Below, piece by piece: positions 43,007-52,559 of a DNA stretch of 64,000 bases. The DNA lies in the NCBI GenBank assembly GCA_017449215.1, contig JAFSJY010000064.1:1-64000 (forward strand). Reading direction: 5' to 3'. Under the pieces are notes generated by a model, which saw nothing but the letters and a program-made list of their open reading frames with translations, was not told the origin of the DNA and made no database searches. The stretch comes from Acholeplasmatales bacterium. Its GTDB lineage: Bacteria; Bacillota_I; Bacilli_A; Acholeplasmatales; Anaeroplasmataceae. The position numbers and the translations under genes were made by a program. Position 1 is the first letter of the stretch. Each line of letters begins with the position of its first letter.

Positions 43007-44515
43007 TTATTTCTTATTCATATATTCACTATAGCTCATATTAAGCATAGTAATCAATGGTGGAGAAACTGATAATCTCTTAATACCTATTTCATAGAAT
43101 TTTAAGGCTACTTCCTTAATAGAAGCTATTTCACCACATACTGATAAAGGCTTACCACTCTTATTAGCAAATTCTACTACAGGCTTTAATAATTCTATTA
43201 GATTATCTACATATTTTGATACATCACTAAAATCCTCTCTACTAATACCATATAGTTCCATAGTTAAATCATTAGTACCAATAGAAATAAAATCAGTCTT
43301 AACAAAGTCTGTTACATGCTCTAATGCGTCCTTAGTTTCGAGCATCATACCAATTGAAGGAACGCTATATTCATTTCTTCTAGCGATTTTAATAACCCAA
43401 TCTCTTAAATATTCAAATTCAGAATTAGAATAAATCATAGGAAACATTATCTTTACTGAATTATTAGTATTTGCCTTCATAAGGGCAGATACCTGAGCCT
43501 CAAATATTTCAGGATTCATAATATAATTATTAATTCCCTTTTTATCTGATTGTAAATATTTAATTATCTTATCATCACCAACATCAAATGTTCTAAATGT
43601 AATAGGCTTTCCCTTCATCATTTTAACAGCTTCACTATAAATAGAATACTGTTCTAGGAAGGTATAAGGTAAATCAGCATTCATAAATAGCATTTCAGTT
43701 CTATATAACCCTATCGCATCAAAATTATATTCATTTGCCTTTAATACCTCAAAGCTATTGGAAACATTAGCTAAGAATTCAAATTCAGGTTCATGAGCAA
43801 TTGCTGCTTTAGATGTAAATATTCTTTTGCTGTTTTCACCATTAAATAGATCCTCATCCTTTTTGGATGGATTAACATCAATCTCATTAAATCTAGTATC
43901 AATAATGATAGTATCATCTGATTCACAATCGATATCTGCTATTACATAAGGAATTTCAAATGAACGACATAAAATTGCAGAATGGGATGTATATCCACCT
44001 CTTTTAGCAATTACACCAACAAGACTTTTTCTTCTTTGAATTAATAATGATGGATATAATACATCAGTAACTAAAATATATCTATCATCATCAGAAAAAT
44101 CATTTCTTTGGCTCATATTTCTAATTAATCTATCAGTAACATCACTAATATCATTAGCTCTTTCTCTTAAATAATTAGATTTAGAGTTTAATAGATTATG
44201 AATATATACATCCATAACAGTTTCTACCGCAGCCTCAGCACTTAATCCATCCTGCTCAATCTTATCAGTAACACCCTTTCTTAAAATAGGGTCTACTGCA
44301 ATCAATCTTTCTGTTTCTAAATAATCTGCTAAATCAGGATTCTTATGCTTCATATCAATAAGCTCATTAGATGTTCTTTGAATTGAATGATTTAGCTTAA
44401 CAATCTCTATATTCTTAGAAACAAATTTAGTTGATTCATTATTTTCCTTTATTAACTTTAAAGCTTCACCCATTACATATCCATCGGATAGTATTTCATT
44501 AATTTTGTATTTCAT
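43007..44515 (-). CDS. ptsI: PEP-utilising enzyme I-like protein (phosphotransferase system EI family)
   Basis: A 502-residue protein of the EI/PEP-utilising family, which takes phosphate from PEP and passes it to HPr. It keeps the opening ILSDGYVMGEA, the phospho-His site GGYTSHSAILCRS, GLYRTEMLF, IGTNDLTMELYGISR and the catalytic Cys in SVCGEI. It is shorter than typical EI (about 570) but has no obvious break. No HPr or EII gene is nearby. It could be the main EI or a regulatory paralogue; the symbol is provisional. It lies 6 bases after the PHP phosphatase gene. Confidence 0.8.
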   Translation of the reverse strand: MKYKINEILSDGYVMGEALKLIKENNESTKFVSKNIEIVKLNHSIQRTSNELIDMKHKNPDLADYLETERLIAVDPILRKGVTDKIEQDGLSAEAAVETVMDVYIHNLLNSKSNYLRERANDISDVTDRLIRNMSQRNDFSDDDRYILVTDVLYPSLLIQRRKSLVGVIAKRGGYTSHSAILCRSFEIPYVIADIDCESDDTIIIDTRFNEIDVNPSKKDEDLFNGENSKRIFTSKAAIAHEPEFEFLANVSNSFEVLKANEYNFDAIGLYRTEMLFMNADLPYTFLEQYSIYSEAVKMMKGKPITFRTFDVGDDKIIKYLQSDKKGINNYIMNPEIFEAQVSALMKANTNNSVKIMFPMIYSNSEFEYLRDWVIKIARRNEYSVPSIGMMLETKDALEHVTDFVKTDFISIGTNDLTMELYGISREDFSDVSKYVDNLIELLKPVVEFANKSGKPLSVCGEIASIKEVALKFYEIGIKRLSVSPPLITMLNMSYSEYMNKK

Positions 44516-44521
44516 AAATTA

Positions 44522-45358
44522 TCACTTTATTTCCATTTTATTTAATACATCTAATTTTAAATCTTTAACCATTTCAAGTACTGCCTTAACATTATCATTT
44601 CCTAAGGCCTTAGGCTCATGTGCATCCGCACCAATAATTAATTTTAATTTATTAGGATTCTTATCCATATATTCCTTAACAACCTTAAAAAATTCAATAT
44701 TAGGATATAACCATAAATCTCTATTGTTTTTATCCTTTGAATATTTTAATCCATTAGTATTTATTTCAAAATAAATATCATGCTTAACACATAAATCTAT
44801 TAGCTTTAAGCAAATTTCCTTTGCCTTATCATCAAATTCATTCTTACCATTAATAGATTTATAATCAAATAAATATAAATCTGGATGTGCTAAATAATCA
44901 AATAATTCAGTCTCAATAGCTCTTTTAGCACATTCATAATAACAATCTACATTCTTATAAGTAATATCCTTATATGTATCTAATACTCTTCCTTCTCCAT
45001 TAAAGAAATGAATACCTAATATCATGTAATCTAATTTACTTCTTAATTTCTTATACCAATCATCATTATTATATAAATATTCAGATTCACAACCCTTATA
45101 TAATTTAATATTATATTTAGATTTTAGATTATCAATTTCATTTAATAAATTATCAAAGGTATTAATATCCATATTCTCATAACAATAATTCTCTTCCCAT
45201 TCTTCCTTAGTCATACCATGATTTAAAGGAATAGGGGCATGATCACTAATACCTAGCTCTTCCATATTTAAATTTACAGCCTCTTTAACATAGTCTTCTA
45301 CATCACCCTTGGCATGGACACAATATTTAGTGTGGGTATGATAATTATTCTTTAACAT
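44522..45358 (-). CDS. PHP-domain phosphatase (histidinol-phosphatase HisK-like)
   Basis: A 278-residue PHP-fold metalloenzyme. Metal-binding motifs are NNYHTHTKYC at the N-terminus, ELGISDHAP, GCESEYL, ILGIHF, YLAHPDLY and the closing GADAHEP. This pattern is typical of HisK-type histidinol-phosphatases, but no histidine-biosynthesis genes are near, so another phosphoester may be the substrate. It ends with TGA and is close to the EI-like gene. Confidence 0.85.
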   Translation of the reverse strand: MLKNNYHTHTKYCVHAKGDVEDYVKEAVNLNMEELGISDHAPIPLNHGMTKEEWEENYCYENMDINTFDNLLNEIDNLKSKYNIKLYKGCESEYLYNNDDWYKKLRSKLDYMILGIHFFNGEGRVLDTYKDITYKNVDCYYECAKRAIETELFDYLAHPDLYLFDYKSINGKNEFDDKAKEICLKLIDLCVKHDIYFEINTNGLKYSKDKNNRDLWLYPNIEFFKVVKEYMDKNPNKLKLIIGADAHEPKALGNDNVKAVLEMVKDLKLDVLNKMEIK

Positions 45359-45361
45359 AGC

Positions 45362-45838
45362 TTACCTCAATCTCTTCTTTGAATATAAATACATGCATCC
45401 AAAAGATACTAATATTTCATTTAATAATTCTATATCTCTAATTTCATTAATTAAGAAATATCTAATTATCTTATCAAAATCATCATTTCCTAATTTATAT
45501 GATAGCTTACTTAATACATTAATTGTATCATTTAATGATAAATTTAAATAGATACATATAGCAACTGCTAATCCTTTTGATGGAATAGCACTATATCTAA
45601 ATAAATCATTTAATTTATCAAATTCTACACCTAATTTATTAGCTAAATCATTTATATCGATATTATAATCTAAAAATAATCTAATATTTAATGCATCAAC
45701 ATTATTATGTCTATACATACTATCAATATTATTATAAGCATCATAATTAGTAATAGAATCCTCACAACAAGGAATATCTGGGATCTTAACCTCACCAAGA
45801 TAGCTTCTAATCTTAATCTTTAATTGTTCCTTATCCAT
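45362..45838 (-). CDS. Hypothetical protein
   Basis: I do not recognise this 158-residue protein. It is helical, rich in Asn, Asp and Leu, and has no membrane segment. A paired Cys (IPCCEDS) lies near residue 25, and the middle (NDLANKLGVEFDKLNDLFRYS) looks like a helix-turn-helix but is not diagnostic. The ATG at 45838 with AGGA about 10 bases upstream is chosen over a GTG three codons earlier; it overlaps the glycosyltransferase stop by 8 bases. It ends 3 bases before the PHP gene, in the same operon. Confidence 0.65.
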   Translation of the reverse strand: MDKEQLKIKIRSYLGEVKIPDIPCCEDSITNYDAYNNIDSMYRHNNVDALNIRLFLDYNIDINDLANKLGVEFDKLNDLFRYSAIPSKGLAVAICIYLNLSLNDTINVLSKLSYKLGNDDFDKIIRYFLINEIRDIELLNEILVSFGCMYLYSKKRLR

Positions 45839-46793
45839 TAATATCACGTCCTATAAAATCTTTATAATTTAATTCTACCTTAATATCATTAAATGCAGTT
45901 TTAGTTAATTCTAATTGTGATTCATATATTTCATCTAGCTTATCACTTAATTCAATAAATATATCCTTATATTTTAAATACATATTATATAATTCTTTTT
46001 CCTTATCATTCTTCTTATTCTTATCAAAATATTGACTTTCAAGCTTAATAAATAATTCAAAGAATCCAGATAATAAATAATATTTATTTTCAATATTATT
46101 ATTCTTTTTTATGATATATTCATACGCATCATTAATACATTTAAAATTATCATCATATAATTTATTAATTAAATCATTAGATCTCATTGTGCTATTCTTA
46201 TTATATTTCCATAAATAAATAGGAACATTTAAAATAGGATGATTAGATGATGTCATAAATAATATTTTAGTAAAATATGAATCCTCACAATATCTTAATC
46301 TTTCATTAAATCTAATATTATTATTTATTAAATATTCTCTTTTTAGGAATAAGCCATGCATAAAAATATATAAATCATTCTTATGCTCAGTATACATATA
46401 TTTATTATCTATTAATACCTCTTCTATGAAGTGACTTAATAGCATATCAAAATCATGTTTCTTTAAAGCATCAATCACATACTTTAATCTATTTTCTATA
46501 AATTCATCATCAGCGTCTAAAAATGTAACATATTTAGATTGGCTAATATCAATTCCATATTGTTCTGCCATTCCTTGTGTATTATGAATTTCTGGAATAA
46601 TATATTCAACATTTATTTTTCTATATCCATTTAAAAAAGATTTACTAAGCTTATAGCCATCAATATCTCCAATGATTAATACTCTAAAATCATTAAAATC
46701 TACATCCTGCTTTTCTAATGAATTTAATAAATTCTTTAGATAGCTTTCATCTTCTTTAAATTGAGGAACTATAATATCTAAAAAATACTGCAT
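45831..46793 (-). CDS. Family 2 glycosyltransferase
   Basis: A 320-residue GT-A fold enzyme. It opens LDIIVPQFKEDESYLKNLLNSL and has the metal-binding TFLDADDEF motif near residue 95, so it should transfer a sugar from a nucleotide sugar. It has no membrane helix. A TACAAT promoter with extended TGA sits upstream, so it heads the run glycosyltransferase - hypothetical - PHP - EI-like. Acceptor and sugar are unknown. Confidence 0.85.
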   Translation of the reverse strand: MQYFLDIIVPQFKEDESYLKNLLNSLEKQDVDFNDFRVLIIGDIDGYKLSKSFLNGYRKINVEYIIPEIHNTQGMAEQYGIDISQSKYVTFLDADDEFIENRLKYVIDALKKHDFDMLLSHFIEEVLIDNKYMYTEHKNDLYIFMHGLFLKREYLINNNIRFNERLRYCEDSYFTKILFMTSSNHPILNVPIYLWKYNKNSTMRSNDLINKLYDDNFKCINDAYEYIIKKNNNIENKYYLLSGFFELFIKLESQYFDKNKKNDKEKELYNMYLKYKDIFIELSDKLDEIYESQLELTKTAFNDIKVELNYKDFIGRDING

Positions 46794-46843
46794 ATACTAA
46801 TCCTTTCAACATATTTATATTGTATCATATTTAGTTCTTGAAT

Positions 46844-46881
46844 AAAAAGAAAAGAGCTATAGATTATAAAATCCATAGCTC
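46844..46881 (-). terminator. Terminator of the peptidase operon
   Basis: An 11-base-pair stem (46854-46864 with 46871-46881) pairs fully in the minus-strand RNA, where one position becomes a G-U pair, and is followed by TTTTCTTTTT. It lies a few bases after the M29 peptidase stop. Confidence 0.85.
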
Positions 46882-46887
46882 AATATA

Positions 46888-48120
46888 TTAAATAGCAAAT
46901 TCTCCGTCCTTAAAGATTTGAACAGTCTTACCATCGTATGTTTCACCAACAATGTTTAAGTCACTAGAGCCAATCATGAAATCAACATGAATTACTGAAT
47001 GATTTAATCCAACGCTCTTAATTTCTTCTTCGCTTAGCTTATCAAAATCCTTAATACAATCATCAAATGCTCTACCAATTGCTAGGTGGCAGCAAGCATT
47101 CTCATCATATAATGTTGAATAGAATAAAATACCAGTTCTATTAATTGGAGATGAGAATGGTACTAATGCGATTTCTCCTAAACGAGAAGCACCCTCATCA
47201 ATAGAAATTAGCTTTTCTAATAATTTCTTCTCCTCAGGCTTTTCTGATAATACCTCTACAATCTTACCATTTTCAAATCTAAAGCCAAAATCAGAAACTA
47301 CAGAGCCCATTACAGATAAAGGCTTAGTTGAATAAACAACACCATTTGCTGTATTAGGATCTGGAGATGTGAAGCATTCCTCTGTTGGCATATTTGGATT
47401 ATAAACAATACCAGAAATAGTCTTACCAGCACCTGATTCAAATATTAAGCATTCAGGCTTTTCAATTGTGAAGTTAGTACCTGTTTGTTCTGACTTATAA
47501 GTAAACTTCTTAACATTTAAGCTATTTAGCTTATCTGTCTTTTCCTTTAAGAATGCATTATGCAGAACCCAATTTTGGATAGCATCACCATTTACTCTTG
47601 TTACCTCTAGGATGGCATCCCATAGCTTATCCATAGCCTTCTTAACTGATAATTCAGGGAATACCTTCTTAGCCCATGCCTCACCTGGAATACCAACGAT
47701 ACACCATTGATACTTATTTTCCATTTGCTCACGATACTTCATAATGATAGGTCCTGTAATCTTTCTTACATTAGTAACCTTTTCCTGATCAACACCAGCT
47801 AAAGCATCTGGATTTGATGAATCAATATATAATCTAGCAGGTAATTTTTCTACCTGATATTTTAATTTTTCTTCCTTCCAAGTAGGGAATTCAGATAAAG
47901 CCTCTAGCTTAGCATTCTTATATGTTAAGAAGTCTACCTCATCAGATACCCAATCAACTGTTACTAATCTAGCCTTAGCCTTATAAGCTTCCTCTACTAA
48001 ATACTTTACAAAATAATTGTCATTTACATTAGCTGTAATAATTAAGTCCTGGCCCTTTTGAATATTAACACCAGTTTTAATTGCAAGCTTTGCATATGAT
48101 CTTAATACAGATTTTTTCAT
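46888..48120 (-). CDS. Aminopeptidase, M29 (AmpS/PepS) family
   Basis: A 410-residue metallo-aminopeptidase that trims N-terminal residues from peptides in the cytoplasm. Metal and catalytic residues are seen in NMPTEECFTSPD, IDEGASRLGE, CHLAIGRAF and NHSVIHVDFMIGS, which match the M29 pattern (Glu, Glu, His, His, Asp). It starts with a one-base overlap on the M24 peptidase stop, so the two peptidases are made together, probably for intracellular peptide recycling. Confidence 0.9.
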   Translation of the reverse strand: MKKSVLRSYAKLAIKTGVNIQKGQDLIITANVNDNYFVKYLVEEAYKAKARLVTVDWVSDEVDFLTYKNAKLEALSEFPTWKEEKLKYQVEKLPARLYIDSSNPDALAGVDQEKVTNVRKITGPIIMKYREQMENKYQWCIVGIPGEAWAKKVFPELSVKKAMDKLWDAILEVTRVNGDAIQNWVLHNAFLKEKTDKLNSLNVKKFTYKSEQTGTNFTIEKPECLIFESGAGKTISGIVYNPNMPTEECFTSPDPNTANGVVYSTKPLSVMGSVVSDFGFRFENGKIVEVLSEKPEEKKLLEKLISIDEGASRLGEIALVPFSSPINRTGILFYSTLYDENACCHLAIGRAFDDCIKDFDKLSEEEIKSVGLNHSVIHVDFMIGSSDLNIVGETYDGKTVQIFKDGEFAI

Positions 48121-49358
48121 TACTTCTTACTCTCCTCAATAAATTTTTCTATATCATCAACCTCTTTAATAATTTGAGGTGATAGCCACTCAGCACCATT
48201 TTCGGTGATTAAAACATCGTCTTCAATTCTAATACCGATGCTTTCCTCTTTAATATATAATCCTGGCTCATTAGAAATAATTGAACCGGCTCTTAGAGGT
48301 GTATAATCACATAAGTCATGACAATCAATACCAATATGATGTGATACACCATGATAATAATATTTAGAAACCTCTTCTTCAGTTTTTTCCTTAATTAAAC
48401 CAATCTTATATAATTCTTCTTTAAAATATTCTCTTAATATTTGATTTAATTCTCTTGTTGTAACACCAGGCTTAGCATTCTTAAAGACAAGCTTTTGTCC
48501 ATTTAATACAATGTTATAAATAAGCTTTTGTCTTTCAGTATACTTACCTGATATAGGGAATGTTCTAGATATATCTGCACAATAACAATTGTAGCTAGCA
48601 CCTAAATCAAACAAAATTAAATCTCCATTTTTAGCATATGAATCATTATTTGAATAATGTAGGCAGCATGAATTAGCACCTGATGCGGCAATGGTAGGGA
48701 ATGAATAGCCTGTAGCTCCATTTGCCTTTATTGCCTGATCAAAATATGATTCTAGCTGATATTCATACATTTCTCCCATATGAGATAATATATTTTTAAT
48801 ACCCTCATTAGTTATTTCTACTGCCTTTTTAAATTCCTTTATTTCAAGCTCATGCTTAATAGTTCTTGCATGCTGAAATAGGATTCTACCATTCTTAATT
48901 TGAACATAAGGCATTTTCTTTACAATCTTATCTGCAAAATATGCCTCATATGATAATGGTTCATCATTATTATTAACTTCAATATCTAAATATAATTTAT
49001 TAAATGTTTGTAATGTATTTGATAATACATCATCAAATGATGAAATATATCTAATATCCTTAATACCAGATATTTTATTTACCTCATCCTTAGATAAAGG
49101 AGCACCAACCCATTTAGCCTTAAATTCATCATAAGGATTAATAAATATAATCTCATTTGTTTTATCAATACCCTTAACAAGCATAACGATATTGTTATAT
49201 TCAACAACACCACATAAATAAAAATAATTTCTATTAATATCAAATCTTACATTATGAGTCTCAATATTATTAGGTCTAGAGAATGATAATAATACTGAGC
49301 CCTCCTCCATTTGATCTAATATCTTTTTTCTATTAATACAAAATAATTCACTTTCCAT
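48120..49358 (-). CDS. Xaa-Pro aminopeptidase, M24B family
   Basis: A 412-residue creatinase/prolidase-fold enzyme with an N-terminal domain (about 1-170) and pita-bread catalytic domain. Ligands lie in ILFDLGASYNCYCADISRTFP (two Asp), HGVSHHIGIDCHD (His), ISNEPGLYI (Glu) and IRIEDDVLIT (Glu). It removes residues before proline. It lies 10 bases after the DUF697 gene and overlaps the M29 peptidase gene by one base. Confidence 0.92.
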   Translation of the reverse strand: MESELFCINRKKILDQMEEGSVLLSFSRPNNIETHNVRFDINRNYFYLCGVVEYNNIVMLVKGIDKTNEIIFINPYDEFKAKWVGAPLSKDEVNKISGIKDIRYISSFDDVLSNTLQTFNKLYLDIEVNNNDEPLSYEAYFADKIVKKMPYVQIKNGRILFQHARTIKHELEIKEFKKAVEITNEGIKNILSHMGEMYEYQLESYFDQAIKANGATGYSFPTIAASGANSCCLHYSNNDSYAKNGDLILFDLGASYNCYCADISRTFPISGKYTERQKLIYNIVLNGQKLVFKNAKPGVTTRELNQILREYFKEELYKIGLIKEKTEEEVSKYYYHGVSHHIGIDCHDLCDYTPLRAGSIISNEPGLYIKEESIGIRIEDDVLITENGAEWLSPQIIKEVDDIEKFIEESKK

Positions 49359-49368
49359 AATAAACTTC

Positions 49369-50391
49369 CTAAGCTACAGCTAAATCCTTCTTCTTTGCTT
49401 TATTCTTAATATCTTCTCTTAAAGATTCAACCATTTCCTTTTCTGAATCTAATTCCTTTTCCTCATCTAATTCAATTTCATCTAAAATATCCTGTAAATG
49501 ATATTCCTTCTTTAAATATTTCTTAGTTTGGAAACCAATTAATACAGTTAATGTTGAATTAATAATACCTTGAGCAGCTGAATCTATAATAGTTCCTAAG
49601 GCAGTTCCTAAGAAAGGAATACCCTCTACTGCTTTACCACCAAATTTAGTAACAGCTGTTGTTGCCATACTACCAGTTGCATTACCAACGCCATAAGCTA
49701 TTAAGGCATCTACTATTACAGATTGATAAATCTTTGCAAGCTTAGCATCTGATGGTCTATATCCATATAAGAATACAATATCCTTAATTAAGCTTAAATT
49801 ATATGCGGCAACAAATAATGTATCAACCTTTTCTGATTGAGATAAGGCTGTAGTAATACCAACCTTAAAGGCGTGGTCTCTAATCATCTTATTAGATGCT
49901 ATTCTAACATCCTTATCATAAATAGCAGTTAATACATTCTTTACTTCCTTATCATTTTTAGTTTGGCGAGCAATGGCAAGCTTTCCAATTAGCTCATCGC
50001 TATACCAGCCTACACCTTCAGTGTTAGCCTTTAAATCAATCATCTTATCAGCTATAGAATTTCTTAATTCTCTATTATATTTTTGAGCCTTAGATGCATT
50101 TGATGAATCTACATTAGTAATAAATGCCTTCATATTAGAAATCTTAATAACAGGGATTATATATACTACTATATAGATAATTGAAGCTACACCAATACCT
50201 ACATAACCTGCAATTTGATGTATTTCAAATAATCTCATTACTAAAAAGAATAAAGCTACAAAAATTATAATTCCAATTGAAGCTGCGAATATAAATAAGA
50301 ATGTTTTAGCAGCCTTAACATTTTCAGGCTTAGAATATTTCTTTTCATATTCCTCTAATGTTAGCTTCTTTTCCTCTTTATTTTTAGCCAT
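49369..50391 (-). CDS. DUF697 (YcjF-like) membrane protein
   Basis: A 340-residue protein with two N-terminal membrane helices (about 30-53 and 62-82), a charged middle, and a DUF697-like helical domain (about 180-270: AAYNLSLIKDIVFLYGYRP, then GTALGTIIDSAAQGI). The C-terminus is an acidic then basic helix. YcjF-type proteins are inner-membrane and often linked to a GTPase, but none is nearby. It sits between rlmI and the peptidase pair, and its function is unknown. Confidence 0.75.
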   Translation of the reverse strand: MAKNKEEKKLTLEEYEKKYSKPENVKAAKTFLFIFAASIGIIIFVALFFLVMRLFEIHQIAGYVGIGVASIIYIVVYIIPVIKISNMKAFITNVDSSNASKAQKYNRELRNSIADKMIDLKANTEGVGWYSDELIGKLAIARQTKNDKEVKNVLTAIYDKDVRIASNKMIRDHAFKVGITTALSQSEKVDTLFVAAYNLSLIKDIVFLYGYRPSDAKLAKIYQSVIVDALIAYGVGNATGSMATTAVTKFGGKAVEGIPFLGTALGTIIDSAAQGIINSTLTVLIGFQTKKYLKKEYHLQDILDEIELDEEKELDSEKEMVESLREDIKNKAKKKDLAVA

Positions 50392-50403
50392 TATCTCATC
50401 TCC

Positions 50404-51567
50404 TTACTTAACTCTTAAAATCATGCATTTTAAATATAATTGCTCCTCACTTTGTAAAAGTGCTGGATGATCTGGTGCTTGAATTCTAAAATCTAAGAAT
50501 TGCACAGTTCTTTTAGCATCATGAGCTGCCTCATTAACCATTTGCATAAATAAATCAGGAGTCATGTGCTGGCTACATGAGAATGTTAATAAATATCCAC
50601 CAGATTTAATAATCTTCATAGCCTGCATATTTATTTCTTTATATCCTCTATAAGCCTTCTTTATAGAATCCTTATTCTTAGAAAATGCTGGAGGATCCAA
50701 TATCACAACTGAATACTTATTAACAATATCAGGTGAATGAAGGTAGTCAAATACGTCTACACATTTAGTTTCTAATTGTGTATACCCATTTAATTTAGCA
50801 TTACTCATTATTTCATCACATGCTCTTTGTGATATATCACACGCATCTACATGCTTTGCACCATATTTACAAGCATGAAGTGCAAATCCACCTACGTTAG
50901 AAAATGCATCTAACACTATTTGATCTTTAGCATATAATCTTAAGATATCTCTATTTAGCTTTTGATCTAGAAAATATCCTGTCTTTTGACCATTTTCCAT
51001 ATCTACTATCATATGGATATCATCTTCAACGATTTCAACTCTAGGATCAAATTTACCATATAGGAATCCCTTAGTTTGTTCTAAGCCTTCCTTTTCTCTT
51101 GTTGGCATATCGCTTCTTTCATATATTCCCTTACAGCCTGTCAATTCAACTAATATATCAACAATATCTTGCTTTATCATATCCATACCTAAAGACATGA
51201 ATTGAACAGATAAATAATCACCATATTTATCAACAACTAATCCTGGTAAAAAGTCAGCCTCACTAAATATTAATCTTGTGGCACTCCATCCTAAATTCTT
51301 TCTATGCTCAATTGCATAAGCAATTCTCTTTTTAAAGAATTCCTTATCAATCTTTTCGTTTTCATCAAATGATAATATTCTAACCATTATCTTAGAATTA
51401 GCATTAAAAAATCCATAACATAAAAATGAACCATCCGATTTATAACAGCTACAAACCTTACCAGACTCAAATTGGCCTTCAAATTTATCTATCTCATTAG
51501 AAAATATCCAAGGATATCCATTTAATTTTTCTATTTCTTCATTCTTTTTTAAAATAATCTTTAGCAT
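50404..51567 (-). CDS. rlmI: RlmI-type 23S rRNA m5C methyltransferase
   Basis: A 387-residue SAM enzyme with an N-terminal PUA-like domain (GYPWIFSNEIDKFEG), a middle EEHRKNLG-type region and a Rossmann core with VLDAFSNVGGFALHACKYGA (SAM loop) and ILDPPAFSKNKDS (catalytic). It matches RlmI, which methylates C1962 of E. coli 23S rRNA. The start at 51567 gives the usual family opening, yet no ribosome-binding site precedes it, so translation may be leaderless or inefficient. Confidence 0.88.
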   Translation of the reverse strand: MLKIILKKNEEIEKLNGYPWIFSNEIDKFEGQFESGKVCSCYKSDGSFLCYGFFNANSKIMVRILSFDENEKIDKEFFKKRIAYAIEHRKNLGWSATRLIFSEADFLPGLVVDKYGDYLSVQFMSLGMDMIKQDIVDILVELTGCKGIYERSDMPTREKEGLEQTKGFLYGKFDPRVEIVEDDIHMIVDMENGQKTGYFLDQKLNRDILRLYAKDQIVLDAFSNVGGFALHACKYGAKHVDACDISQRACDEIMSNAKLNGYTQLETKCVDVFDYLHSPDIVNKYSVVILDPPAFSKNKDSIKKAYRGYKEINMQAMKIIKSGGYLLTFSCSQHMTPDLFMQMVNEAAHDAKRTVQFLDFRIQAPDHPALLQSEEQLYLKCMILRVK

Positions 51568-51716
51568 ATTATCAATAAAATATAAATTAAAAAATAAACA
51601 TAAAATCAATTAATGACCGTTATTTTTAAATAATTTATACTAGAGCCTTTCAATTGTATTATTTTAACATTTTTATGCTATTTCTTCAATAAAAAAGAAA
51701 GGGGTGTTAGTTAAAA

Positions 51717-52211
51717 CTAACTACCTCTACTAACCTTCTCAATGTATGTTAAAAAGTCTCTAGCCTTTTGAGTTAAAACCTCTAAATTAAAATATTTCAA
51801 AATAGCTCTATATAATTCTTCTCCTTCTAAATCATATTCTTTAACTAAATTCTTAATTTCAGCACTAGGAATATCATAAATTAATCTATCAGAATTAATT
51901 CTTAAATAATCAATATTAAATTTACCAGAGCTTGGCCAAATAATAGTATCATATATTTCATCTTCCATAACATATTTACCCTTATTTAATTCTTCTAATA
52001 TAAATTCTAATGCCTTACCACTAATTTTAGCTACATCAAATATTTCTCTCATTCTAGCCTTTAATGTATTTAATGTAAGTGGAGCTTCTGTTTCTACAAT
52101 AATTTTAATATCGTTAGAAAGTGTATTACTAATAGCTGAAAAATTATTATACAAATCATCTAATGTAATATGTTTTAAATTTACTGCTCTTTCATAATTA
52201 ATAGTTTTCAT
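51717..52211 (-). CDS. Hypothetical protein, weakly like DUF3320
   Basis: A 164-residue protein I cannot place with certainty. The stretch IIVETEAPLTLNTLKARMREIFDVAKIS resembles the short DUF3320 module found at the C-terminus of large helicase-like proteins, here as a stand-alone gene. The rest is helical with a WPSSGKFNIDYLR turn. It has a GGAGG site and its own TAAAAT -10 (52253-52258). It is flanked by a terminator-less gap before rlmI and by the small-RNA region. Function unknown. Confidence 0.6.
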   Translation of the reverse strand: MKTINYERAVNLKHITLDDLYNNFSAISNTLSNDIKIIVETEAPLTLNTLKARMREIFDVAKISGKALEFILEELNKGKYVMEDEIYDTIIWPSSGKFNIDYLRINSDRLIYDIPSAEIKNLVKEYDLEGEELYRAILKYFNLEVLTQKARDFLTYIEKVSRGS

Positions 52212-52353
52212 TTATATCCTCCAAATTTATGAAAAAAGTCACTTCTAATATCATTTTATCATAATTATTTTGTATTACATTAATATATTTATATTCAAAA
52301 CACATTTTTTACCATAATTTTAACGTTTTTCAAATACATTTTTCTAATATACT

Positions 52354-52474
52354 ATAGTTGTATCGAAAGCAAGGCAAAACGTGACCTTTCCCTTCTCATA
52401 CCAAAACCAATGTTTTGTCTTGTTTTCGAGCATATTATTTTTTTCTCCTATAGCCTTCAAAAGAGGCTTTTTTT
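52354..52474 (+). ncRNA. Candidate small RNA: long stem with pyrimidine-rich loop
   Basis: 52363-52382 pairs with 52410-52429 over 20 positions with three G-U pairs. Those wobbles would be C-A mismatches on the other strand, so the plus-strand RNA is the better folder. The 27-base loop contains CCTTTCCCTTCTC, complementary to Shine-Dalgarno sequences. A -10-like TATACT (52348-52353) lies just upstream, with no strong -35. A terminator (AGCCT/AGGCT then six T) ends it near 52474. No known family is recognised: it lacks the SRP, 6S or tmRNA hallmarks. Confidence 0.6.
52452..52474 (+). terminator. Terminator of the first small RNA
   Basis: AGCCT (52452-52456) and AGGCT (52464-52468) form a stem, followed by six T on the plus strand. 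Confidence 0.75.
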
Positions 52475-52525
52475 GTTGTAGATAAAGAATAACGTTTTCA
52501 CAAAATTAAGTAAACCTTTTCATAG

Positions 52526-52553
52526 TTGTTTTTATATTTTTTCACGCTATAAT
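52526..52553 (+). promoter_or_regulatory. Promoter of the second small RNA
   Basis: -35 TTGTTT (52526-52531) and -10 TATAAT (52548-52553) are spaced by 16 bases, pointing right into the short RNA. Confidence 0.7.
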
Positions 52554-52559
52554 GAATGT

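Noticed and set aside
40482-44524. UGA-as-tryptophan genetic code
   Set aside because: Genes at 40482 and 44522 end cleanly with TGA right before a terminator or the next gene, and all Trp codons in recognised proteins are TGG.
52354-52474. SRP, 6S or tmRNA identity for the plus-strand RNA
   Set aside because: It lacks the SRP tetraloop and GGAAGG-type core, is too short for 6S or tmRNA, and has no tag-peptide or tRNA-like ends.
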